Source: an uncultured Fidelibacterota bacterium
GTDB lineage: Bacteria > Fidelibacterota > Marinisomatia > Marinisomatales > TCS55
Assembly (NCBI GenBank): GCA_913041075.1
Contig: CAJWGZ010000074.1
Span: forward strand, 1 to 5,300
Direction of reading: 5' to 3'
Length of the DNA: 5,300 nt
The notes beneath the pieces are model-generated. The model was not told where the DNA came from and ran no database searches. It saw only the letters and a list, made by a program, of their open reading frames with translations. A program made the translations under genes and the position numbers. How positions within the stretch are numbered: position 1 is the first letter of the stretch; each line of letters starts with the position of its first letter. Below, piece after piece: positions 1 through 5,300 of this stretch.

Positions 1-17
1 GACACCTTATAAATTAA

Positions 18-1736
18 TTAAATTATAGATTCAATTTTAGGCATTAGCCTAATGAGTTCCTGAGTATATGGGTGTTCTGGATTGTTGAATAATTCCTCAG
101 TCTCTTTTGTTTCACAAACACTACCATTTTTAAGCACTACAATTCTATTACACATTTGTCTAATTACAGGAAGATCATGACTAATAAACAAAATAGTCAT
201 GTGAAGTTCATCCTGAATATCTTTTAAAAGATTTAATATTTGTGCTTGTATACTCACATCCAAAGCAGAAGTAGGCTCATCACAAATTAATAAGCGTGGT
301 CTTGTGGCTAAAGCTCTAGCAATTGATATTCTTTGTCTTTGTCCCCCAGAAAATTCATGAGGATATCGATCCAATGATTGTCTTGTCATTCCAACAATAT
401 CTATCAAATCGTAAACATTTTGTGCGAGTTCATTACGACTAATATTTTTTTGAAAAAACTTTATTGGTTCAGATATTATGTCTCTTACTTTAAATCTTGG
501 GTTCAAAGATGAATACGGATCTTGAAATATCATCTGAATTTGCCCCCTACTCTTATCAATTTGGTATTTTCTGTTTGAATTATAAAGTGAGATATTATTA
601 TAAAAAATTTCCCCATTAGTTGGCCTTACTAGTCCTGTAATAATTTTTGCTATTGTTGATTTTCCTGAACCAGATTCACCAACTAAACCTAGAGTTTCAC
701 CTTCAAATAGTTCAAAAGATACATTATCAACTGCCTTCACTACTTTATCAGTGGACTCATTTTTTGATCCAAATGAAATATTAATTGCCAAAGATCTATC
801 ATCAAAAATTTTAGTAACGTCTGTCAGTTTTAATAATTTTTGATTTTTATTCTCTCTTATCCCCCAGGTTTTAATAATATTTTTTGTTAAATTTTTAGAA
901 TCAGATGTAATTTCTTTTCCATCAGGACTAATAAGTTTGAATCTATCAATTTTTTTATTTGTGGGAGGCACAGAAATAACTAAACTTCTAGCCTCATTAG
1001 ATTTAGGGTTCGTTAATAATTCTTTTGTATCACCTTGCTCAACAATAAGTCCATCTCTCATAACAATAACTTTATTTGTTGTCTCAGCAATAACACCCAT
1101 GTCATGTGTAATAATAATTACTCCTAAATTTCTTTTTTTAGTAAGATCTTTAAGTAATTCCAGTATTTGATATTGAATACTTACATCTAAAGCAGTTGTA
1201 GGTTCATCAGCTATAATTAAATCTGGTTCACAACTTATTGCTAAAGCAATAACAACCCTTTGGCGCATACCTCCGCTAAATTGATGAGGATAATCTTCAA
1301 TTCTTTTTTCAGCATTATCTATTCCTACTTCTTTTAAGAGTTGAATGGATTTTTTTAATGCATCTTGATAGCCTAAATTTAGATGTGTTTGAATAGTTTC
1401 AATTAATTGATCTTTTATTTTAAATAATGGATTTAAGGATGTTTGAGGATCTTGAAAAACAAATCCAATTTTCTTTCCTCTAATTTTTTGAATGAGCTCT
1501 TCGTTATCTCTTAATTCATTATTATCAATTTTAATTGACCCATTTGTTATTTCGCCTGGAGGATCAATTAAATTTATGATGGCATTTGCAATAGTAGATT
1601 TTCCAGAGCCAGATTCACCAACTATTCCTAATATTTCTCCCCTTTCCAAAGTAAATTCAACATTTTTACTAGCAACAATTGTTTCTTTTCTAGTTGGATA
1701 ACTTATATCTAAATTTTTAACTTCTAAAAAACTCAT
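18..1736 (-). CDS. Fused double ATP-binding protein (DppD-DppF type) of a peptide/nickel-family ABC importer
   Basis: This 572-residue cytoplasmic ATPase powers the importer encoded upstream. Two complete ABC domains sit in one chain. The N-terminal (DppD-like) half has Walker A GESGSGKST at 40-48, Q-loop Q95, signature FSGGMRQ at 153-159, Walker B ending D177-E178 and H-loop H211. The C-terminal (DppF-like) half has Walker A at 353-361, Q405, signature FSGGQRQ at 462-468, D486-E487 and H520. All catalytic residues are intact, so both sites should hydrolyse ATP. A Lys/Asn-rich linker (about 260-303) joins the halves. The oligopeptide-transporter C-terminal extension is short: the first half keeps only a degenerate NPKSNEARSL segment, and the second ends soon after NPEHPYTQEL. 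No cysteine cluster follows the first H-loop, unlike DppD proteins that carry an iron-sulfur cluster. I chose the ATG at 1736 because it overlaps the permease stop as ATGA and begins MSFLEVKNL, a normal ABC start. An in-frame ATG at 1775 would only add 13 unconserved residues. Fused D-F ATPases are known elsewhere (YejF, GsiA). The role is secure, the substrate is not. Confidence 0.95.
   Translation of the reverse strand: MSFLEVKNLDISYPTRKETIVASKNVEFTLERGEILGIVGESGSGKSTIANAIINLIDPPGEITNGSIKIDNNELRDNEELIQKIRGKKIGFVFQDPQTSLNPLFKIKDQLIETIQTHLNLGYQDALKKSIQLLKEVGIDNAEKRIEDYPHQFSGGMRQRVVIALAISCEPDLIIADEPTTALDVSIQYQILELLKDLTKKRNLGVIIITHDMGVIAETTNKVIVMRDGLIVEQGDTKELLTNPKSNEARSLVISVPPTNKKIDRFKLISPDGKEITSDSKNLTKNIIKTWGIRENKNQKLLKLTDVTKIFDDRSLAINISFGSKNESTDKVVKAVDNVSFELFEGETLGLVGESGSGKSTIAKIITGLVRPTNGEIFYNNISLYNSNRKYQIDKSRGQIQMIFQDPYSSLNPRFKVRDIISEPIKFFQKNISRNELAQNVYDLIDIVGMTRQSLDRYPHEFSGGQRQRISIARALATRPRLLICDEPTSALDVSIQAQILNLLKDIQDELHMTILFISHDLPVIRQMCNRIVVLKNGSVCETKETEELFNNPEHPYTQELIRLMPKIESII
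1733..1736 (-). promoter_or_regulatory. ATGA stop-start overlap coupling dppC to the fused ATPase
   Basis: The plus-strand bases tcat give ATGA on the coding strand. ATG (1736-1734) starts the ATPase and TGA (1735-1733) ends dppC. This arrangement usually means the ribosome that finishes the permease restarts on the ATPase, which helps keep subunits in balance. A purine run (AAAAAAGAG) directly precedes the ATG but is too close to be a standard ribosome-binding site, so reinitiation is the likely route. The overlap decides the start choice for the ATPase. Confidence 0.8.
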
Positions 1737-2656
1737 CTCTTTTTTAATTTTGGATTTAAGGCATCTCTCATCCAATCTCCTAATAGGTTAATAGATAAAG
1801 CTAAAACGATTAAAAATATAGCTGGAAAAAATGTAATCCACCATTCACCTGAAAATAAAAAATTATTTCCAAATCTTATTAATGTTCCTAGTGAAGGTGT
1901 TGTAGGTGGAACCCCAACACCTAAAAAACTTAATGTAGATTCTGTAATTATTGCAAGAGCTAATCCTATTGTTGCAATAACCAAGATAGGTCTAAGTATG
2001 TTTGGTAATATATGTTTAAACATAATGAGAATGTTTGATAATCCTATAATTCTCGAAGCTGATACATATTCTTTATTTTTTTCAACTAGAGTAGATGCTC
2101 TAGAAACTCTAGCGAACTGTGGCCATTCAGAGATACCAATTGCAAAAATTAATACATACATTACCATTTCATCATGCATTGATTGTGTAATGATTGATCT
2201 GGCTATACCATATACGAGTAAAGCCATTAGAATGCTTGGTATTGTTAATTGGACATCTGTAAGCCGCATAACAACTATCTCATACATACCACCTATATAA
2301 CCAGCAGTAACACCAAGGAATACTCCAAGTACCATAGCAAAAATTATTGATGAAAATCCTACGATTAATGAAATTCTTGAACCATAGATCATTGTTGAGA
2401 ACATATCTCTTCCTTGTTGATCAGTCCCAAGAATAAAGCTAGAACTACCACCCTCAGACCACATAGGTGGAGTAAATGCATCCATTAATGAAACTGTAGC
2501 TGGGTCAAAAGGATTGTAGGGAGCAACTATTCCAGCAAAAACTGAACAAAGACAAATAATCAAAAAAATAGTAGAAGAGATAATTGCAATTTTTGAATTA
2601 AAAAAGCTATACCCTATATCGGTATCATAAATTTTATTAATTGTTTTGGATAACAT
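1733..2656 (-). CDS. dppC: DppC-like inner-membrane permease of a peptide/nickel-family ABC importer
   Basis: This 307-residue inner-membrane protein is the second permease subunit and pairs with the DppB-like protein. It opens with a cytoplasmic tail and one membrane segment (about 23-44) running into APYNPFDP, typical of the OppC N-terminal domain. The motif LGTDQQGRDMFSTMIYGSR at 76-94 is a hallmark of this subunit. Further membrane segments lie near 98-118, 139-156, 165-180, 224-245 and 273-293. The cytoplasmic EAA coupling loop that docks on the ATPase is at about 196-223 (KEYVSASRIIGL, then KHILPN). It is followed by ESTLSFLGVGVPP at 239-251 and the usual end GDWMRDALNPKLKKR. Length is normal for the family. 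The start lies 2 nt after the dppB stop and has a good ribosome-binding site. The stop overlaps the ATPase start. The family is certain. The Dpp name is chosen by resemblance and gene order, and a related Opp, Gsi or Yej system is possible. Confidence 0.95.
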   Translation of the reverse strand: MLSKTINKIYDTDIGYSFFNSKIAIISSTIFLIICLCSVFAGIVAPYNPFDPATVSLMDAFTPPMWSEGGSSSFILGTDQQGRDMFSTMIYGSRISLIVGFSSIIFAMVLGVFLGVTAGYIGGMYEIVVMRLTDVQLTIPSILMALLVYGIARSIITQSMHDEMVMYVLIFAIGISEWPQFARVSRASTLVEKNKEYVSASRIIGLSNILIMFKHILPNILRPILVIATIGLALAIITESTLSFLGVGVPPTTPSLGTLIRFGNNFLFSGEWWITFFPAIFLIVLALSINLLGDWMRDALNPKLKKR

Positions 2657-2658
2657 CG

Positions 2659-3636
2659 CTAACCCTTCTCTTCCTTAAGTCTTATTCTTGGATCGATAAA
2701 ATAATATGTGATATCAACAATGAAATTTATCATAACAAAAATAAAAGCAACCATAATCATGTAGGCTGACATTATGGGTATATCAACAAAGTAGACTGCA
2801 TTAATAAATAGTGCGCCCATACCAGGCCATTGGAAAACTGTTTCTGTAATAATTGAAAAGGCTATTAAAGTTCCAATATTAATACCAGTAATAGTAATTA
2901 CAGGTATTAAGCCATTTTTAAGCGCATGCTTATAATTGATAATATTTCTTTTAATGCCTCTAGCTTTAGCAAATTTAATATAATCCGTTTGAAGTATTTC
3001 CATCATTTCCGCACGAACTAATCTGATCACATATGTCATTTGAAATAAACTTAATGTGATCGAGGGTAAGATTAATGCCTTAAGTCCAGAAGTAGTTAAA
3101 AGACCTGTTGTCCAAAAACCTAACTCTGTAACTTCGCCTCTTCCAAAAGAAGGAAGAACTCCCAGTATTACAGAAAAAAAGTAAATTAACATTATCCCTA
3201 TAATGAATGTTGGAAGCGAAACGCCAGCAAGTGAAATGACAAGGATAATATTTGAAATAAAACTATCTCTATGGATGCCTGTATAGACACCTAAAATGAC
3301 TCCCAATATTATCGCAAGCAAAGCAGATACAAATACTAATTCTAGAGTAGCTGGCATTCTTTCTGCAACTAAATCCGAAACTTCTCTTTTTAATTGATAA
3401 GATATGCCAAAATCGCCTTGAATAACATTGCCTAAAAATCTTGAAAATTGAATATAGACAGGATCATTTAATCCCAGAACTTCTCTAACCTCATCTCGTC
3501 TTTGATCCGAAGCATCTTCTCCTGTCATACTATTGACTGGGTCTCCAACAAAATTGAATAAAGAAAAGGAAACAAAAGCAACAATAACCATTACAAGGAT
3601 AGCTTGTAAAAGTCTTTTAAAGGTATAGCTAAACAT
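2659..3636 (-). CDS. dppB: DppB-like inner-membrane permease of a peptide/nickel-family ABC importer
   Basis: This 325-residue integral membrane protein is the first permease subunit. An N-terminal membrane segment (9-30) leads to the periplasmic stretch GDPV...LGLNDPVYIQF (31-64) and QGDFGISY (73-80), both standard for DppB/OppB. Further membrane segments lie near 98-120, 128-158, 187-206, 246-266 and 288-312. The EAA coupling loop is at 218-245 (DYIKFAKARGIKR, then HALKNGLIP). It is followed by the conserved ETVFQWPGMG at 265-274 and the terminal DPRIRLKEEKG. Length and motif order are those of a complete functional protein. The start ATG at 3636 gives the expected MFSYTFKRLLQAIL opening. 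However, there is no purine-rich ribosome-binding site in front of it: the 9 bases before the ATG are pyrimidine-rich and the bases before those form a hairpin. Translation may therefore be weak or structure-dependent compared with the binding protein. The codons for KEEKG at the 3' end also supply the ribosome-binding site for dppC. Confidence 0.95.
   Translation of the reverse strand: MFSYTFKRLLQAILVMVIVAFVSFSLFNFVGDPVNSMTGEDASDQRRDEVREVLGLNDPVYIQFSRFLGNVIQGDFGISYQLKREVSDLVAERMPATLELVFVSALLAIILGVILGVYTGIHRDSFISNIILVISLAGVSLPTFIIGIMLIYFFSVILGVLPSFGRGEVTELGFWTTGLLTTSGLKALILPSITLSLFQMTYVIRLVRAEMMEILQTDYIKFAKARGIKRNIINYKHALKNGLIPVITITGINIGTLIAFSIITETVFQWPGMGALFINAVYFVDIPIMSAYMIMVAFIFVMINFIVDITYYFIDPRIRLKEEKG
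2663..2676 (-). promoter_or_regulatory. Ribosome-binding site of dppC
   Basis: The transcript reads AAGGAAGAGAAGGG, then TTAGCG, then the dppC ATG. The AGAAGGG part lies 6 nt from the start codon, an ideal Shine-Dalgarno placement. It is embedded in the last codons of dppB, so the two permeases are probably translationally coupled. It shows that this genome uses Shine-Dalgarno sites, which makes their absence at dppB more notable. Confidence 0.75.
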
Positions 3637-3640
3637 GGAA

Positions 3641-3680
3641 AACTTGTTGATGTAAAGGAAGATATGTTACATCAACTTGA
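3641..3680 (-). repeat. Spacer copy of a 40-bp direct repeat derived from the binding-protein 3' coding sequence
   Basis: These 40 bases match 3809-3848 at 36 positions without gaps and in the same orientation. The differences are at 3647, 3667, 3673 and 3675. Read in the binding-protein frame, this copy encodes QVDVTYLPLHQQV, against QDNVAYLPLHHQV at residues 485-497 of the intact protein. The offset is 168 bp, exactly 56 codons, so the copy stays in frame with the upstream gene. No similarity is evident beyond the 40 bases on either side. It looks like a remnant of a duplicated or replaced binding-protein 3' end. The frame closes at a TAG (3631-3629) overlapping the beginning of dppB. Confidence 0.8.
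3646..3676 (-). other. Second perfect inverted repeat (10-bp stem, 11-nt loop) just before the dppB start
   Basis: The arms GTTGATGTAA (3646-3655) and TTACATCAAC (3667-3676) are exact reverse complements around an 11-base loop. In the transcript the 3' arm ends 9 nt before the dppB ATG, so the hairpin occupies the space where a ribosome-binding site would normally lie. It follows the first hairpin by 9 nt, so most of the spacer can fold. The stem is AT-rich and weaker than the first. It lies inside the 40-bp near-copy of the binding-protein coding sequence described separately. It could modulate dppB translation or RNA processing, or could simply be a by-product of repeat mutation. Confidence 0.65.
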
Positions 3681-3685
3681 AATGT

Positions 3686-3713
3686 TTTTCTGGCCAGTTG
3701 CCTGGCCAGAAAA
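3686..3713 (-). other. Strong RNA hairpin after the binding-protein gene: 12-bp perfect stem with a GCAA tetraloop
   Basis: On the transcribed (minus) strand the arms are TTTTCTGGCCAG and CTGGCCAGAAAA around the loop GCAA. All 12 pairs are Watson-Crick. The loop is a GNRA-type tetraloop only on the minus strand (the plus strand reads TTGC), which fits a role in the operon RNA. The core CTGGCCAG is itself a palindrome and so appears twice, at 3690-3697 and 3702-3709. It begins 11 nt after the binding-protein stop. The bases after the stem are ACATTTCAAG with no U-tract, so it is unlikely to be a simple intrinsic terminator. By analogy with other binding-protein operons, it may block 3' exonucleases and stabilise the binding-protein mRNA above the permease mRNA. 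The fold is seen directly; the function is inferred. Confidence 0.75.
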
Positions 3714-3724
3714 TATAGATGTTT

Positions 3725-5299
3725 TTAGTTTACGTTTGCAAATCTAAATAATGGTTCGTTGTTCATTCTAATTGGAACATCGACATTACTTTTCGCTGCT
3801 TGGTTAACAACTTGGTGATGTAAAGGAAGATATGCTACATTATCTTGAGTAATATCCCAAGCTTCAGCAATCATAGCATTTCTTTTCTCTAGGTTTGTTT
3901 CAACACCCATTGACGCAACTAATTCGTCGACTCTAGCGTTACTGAAATTTACTTTATTCCAGCTACCAGAGCTTTCAAATAAGTATGAATATACATAGTG
4001 ACTGTCAAAAGTTGGAACGCCCCAACCTAACATGTACATGTCACTAGTCATACCATTAGCATCACCCTCTTTTATTTCAGAGAAATGCTGACTCTTAGTT
4101 TTTGCATCAAGATTTACTGTAACCCCAATTTTTGCAAACATACTAATAGCTGCTACACAAATTGCTTCATCATTGATGTAACGATCATTAGGGCAATCTA
4201 ATGTAAGCTCAAATCCGTCAGGATAACCAGCTTCAGCTAAAAGTTGTTTTGACAATTCAGGATCGTAAGGCAATCTTTGATCACGCGCTGCTGTGTGACC
4301 ATTAACACCAGGAGCAGTAATAATACCTGCAGGTACACTTTGCCCTCTCATTACCTTATCCTTAATAGCGTCCATATCTAAAGCATGGTACATTGCCAGA
4401 CGAACTCTTTTATCTGCAAAAGGATTTTTTCCTTTAACGTTAGATGAATTCAATTCAGCTGAACCTTGATCCATACCAAAGAAAATTGTTCTATTTTGAG
4501 GAGTCATTTTCACAACATGGCCTGCAGAAGATTTGAATCTTTCAAGATCTTGAACTGGTACAACATTAGTGTAATCGATTTCTCCAGAAAGAAGTGCTGC
4601 AACTCTTGTTGCATCATTTTTAATTGGAAGTAATTCAATTTGATCTAAGTTGTGTGTATAGTGATTTCCCCACCAGTTATCATTTTTTGTAAAAACAGTT
4701 CTTACATCCTGTTCTCTGAAAGTAATTTCAAATGGTCCAGTTCCATTTGCATTGGATGCGCAATAAGATGTCTCACCTGCATCCCAATTATATGAAACTT
4801 CACAACCATTTGCTTTTGCCCAGGCTTCAGACATTACAAATATCTGAGTTAATTGGTTTAAAAGAATTGGATTTGGTCCATCAGTTTTTACTTCAACAGT
4901 ATGAGCATCAAGCGCTGTTGCTGATTTAACACTTTTAATTAAATCAACCATATCAGATGGAGCAGTCTTTGCTCTATTGATACTAAAAGCAACATCACCT
5001 GCTGTCAGCCATGATCCATCATGAAACTTCACACCCCTACGAAGGTTAAATACCCATGTATCATCAGATGTTGCCACCCATGACTCTGCAAGCTGAGGAA
5101 GTATTTCCATGTTAATACCTGGAGTTACCAAACCTTCATATACTTGACGAGAAACCATGTGAGTAGGTCCTTCATTTTGTGCATGCGGATCAAGTGTTAA
5201 AGAATCACCAGGCATTGACCATTTGATAGAATTAGCCAAAGTTGGTGAAAAAATACCCATGAGTAGCAATGACAAAACAATGCTTATAGTTTTTTTCAT
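3725..5299 (-). CDS. dppA: Periplasmic solute-binding protein of a peptide/nickel-family ABC importer (SBP_bac_5 / DppA-like)
   Basis: This 524-residue secreted protein captures the substrate in the periplasm and delivers it to the two permeases encoded next. Residues 1-22 form a signal peptide. The mature protein shows family-5 binding-protein hallmarks: YEGLV at 54-58, the signature region LAESW...WVFNLRRGVKFHDG at 70-95, NGTGPF at 185-190, LLSGEIDY at 236-243, YDPELSKQLLAEAGYPDGF at 345-363, and the late YLPLHHQ at 490-496. Exactly four cysteines occur, in two close pairs (C166/C180 and C369/C381), which suggests two disulfides. The pocket region reads GWGVPTFDSHY at 425-435. D432 could correspond to the acidic residue that holds the peptide amino terminus in DppA, but I infer this from position only. 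The sequence looks visibly less AT-rich than the ATPase gene, as expected for a highly expressed product. The start codon is one base from the window edge, so its ribosome-binding site and promoter are unseen. MKKTISIV is a natural signal-peptide start, so the gene is probably complete. Peptide is the likeliest ligand, but other family-5 substrates are not excluded. Confidence 0.93.
   Translation of the reverse strand: MKKTISIVLSLLLMGIFSPTLANSIKWSMPGDSLTLDPHAQNEGPTHMVSRQVYEGLVTPGINMEILPQLAESWVATSDDTWVFNLRRGVKFHDGSWLTAGDVAFSINRAKTAPSDMVDLIKSVKSATALDAHTVEVKTDGPNPILLNQLTQIFVMSEAWAKANGCEVSYNWDAGETSYCASNANGTGPFEITFREQDVRTVFTKNDNWWGNHYTHNLDQIELLPIKNDATRVAALLSGEIDYTNVVPVQDLERFKSSAGHVVKMTPQNRTIFFGMDQGSAELNSSNVKGKNPFADKRVRLAMYHALDMDAIKDKVMRGQSVPAGIITAPGVNGHTAARDQRLPYDPELSKQLLAEAGYPDGFELTLDCPNDRYINDEAICVAAISMFAKIGVTVNLDAKTKSQHFSEIKEGDANGMTSDMYMLGWGVPTFDSHYVYSYLFESSGSWNKVNFSNARVDELVASMGVETNLEKRNAMIAEAWDITQDNVAYLPLHHQVVNQAAKSNVDVPIRMNNEPLFRFANVN
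3809..3848 (-). repeat. Coding copy of the 40-bp direct repeat, inside the binding-protein gene
   Basis: This is the partner of the spacer copy at 3641-3680 and codes for the conserved region around residues 485-497 of the binding protein (YLPLHHQ). The same segment forms only an imperfect inverted repeat here, because three of the ten arm pairs are mismatched or wobble. The coding copy is constrained by a motif typical of the family, so it is probably the parental form. Confidence 0.8.
5234..5299 (-). other. Signal peptide of the solute-binding protein
   Basis: The first 22 codons encode MKK, then a hydrophobic core (ISIVLSLLLMGIF), then SPTLA before NS. This is a Sec-type signal with likely cleavage after A22. 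There is no lipobox cysteine, so the protein should be a soluble periplasmic protein rather than a lipoprotein. This fits a Gram-negative host. The exact cleavage site is inferred. Confidence 0.8.
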
Positions 5300-5300
5300 T

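Noticed and set aside
1..17. Terminator or other element downstream of the ATPase
   Set aside because: Only 17 AT-rich bases are available. No inverted repeat can be judged, and the operon may end or continue beyond the window.
651..1630. Similar stretches near 651-690 and 1591-1630 as a DNA repeat
   Set aside because: Both encode the Walker A regions of the two ABC domains (GESGSGKST). The similarity is explained by ancient domain duplication and protein constraint.
1734..1775. Longer ATPase start at 1775
   Set aside because: The extra 13 residues (MDERCLKSKIKKE) merely re-read the end of dppC in another frame and are not family-like. The ATGA overlap at 1736 gives a normal ABC start.
937..2300. 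Plus-strand open frames at 937-1170, 1492-1701 and 1998-2300 as genes
   Set aside because: They lie wholly opposite well-supported transporter genes, encode no recognisable domain, and arise easily as mirror frames of conserved membrane and ATPase sequences.
3686..3713. Hairpin as a rho-independent terminator ending the binding-protein transcript
   Set aside because: The stem is flanked by T at its 5' side and A at its 3' side on both strands, so no U-tract follows it in either direction. The downstream genes are clearly part of the same transport system.
4175..4183. ttgatgtaa at 4175-4183 as a third copy of the hairpin arm
   Set aside because: Only 9 bases match and the neighbours do not align with the 40-bp repeat. 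A chance match this short is plausible in AT-rich DNA.
4732..4929. Plus-strand 65-codon open frame as a small gene
   Set aside because: It is antisense to the binding-protein gene, its Leu/His-rich product has no recognisable feature, and I see no convincing ribosome-binding site.

Overview
The window looks like one operon from a low-GC proteobacterial genome. It is most likely a free-living marine alphaproteobacterium of the SAR11/Pelagibacterales or a similar streamlined group. This is an inference from the very AT-rich coding sequence, the tight gene packing (a 4-nt overlap and a 2-nt gap) and the Gram-negative-type secreted binding protein. No rRNA or other phylogenetic marker is present to confirm it.

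All four genes lie on the minus strand and read from right to left. They make up a complete peptide/nickel-family (Dpp/Opp-type) ABC importer. In transcription order they are a periplasmic solute-binding protein (5299 to 3725), a DppB-like permease (3636 to 2659), a DppC-like permease (2656 to 1733), and a double ATPase that fuses the DppD-like and DppF-like subunits into one chain (1736 to 18). The binding protein captures the substrate in the periplasm, the two permeases form the membrane channel, and the fused ATPase drives transport. The substrate is probably a di- or oligopeptide, but sequence alone does not settle this. The operon promoter lies beyond the right edge. Only 17 bases remain downstream of the ATPase and they hold no recognisable element.

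The one non-coding stretch is the 88-nt spacer 3637-3724 between the binding-protein gene and the first permease gene, and it is the most interesting part. It holds two perfect inverted repeats in series. The first in the transcript (3686-3713) is a 12-bp stem closed by a GCAA (GNRA-type) tetraloop, with no U-tract after it. The second (3646-3676) is a 10-bp stem ending 9 nt before the permease start codon. That second hairpin lies within a 40-bp near-copy (36/40 identical) of the binding protein's own 3' coding sequence, 168 bp (exactly 56 codons) away. All four differences between the copies fall in the hairpin arms and make the stem perfect. This suggests a remnant of a duplicated or replaced binding-protein 3' end, possibly reshaped into an RNA structure that separates binding-protein expression from the membrane genes.

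No mobile element, CRISPR array, RNA gene or wholly new system is visible. Apart from the spacer, this is an ordinary nutrient-uptake operon.
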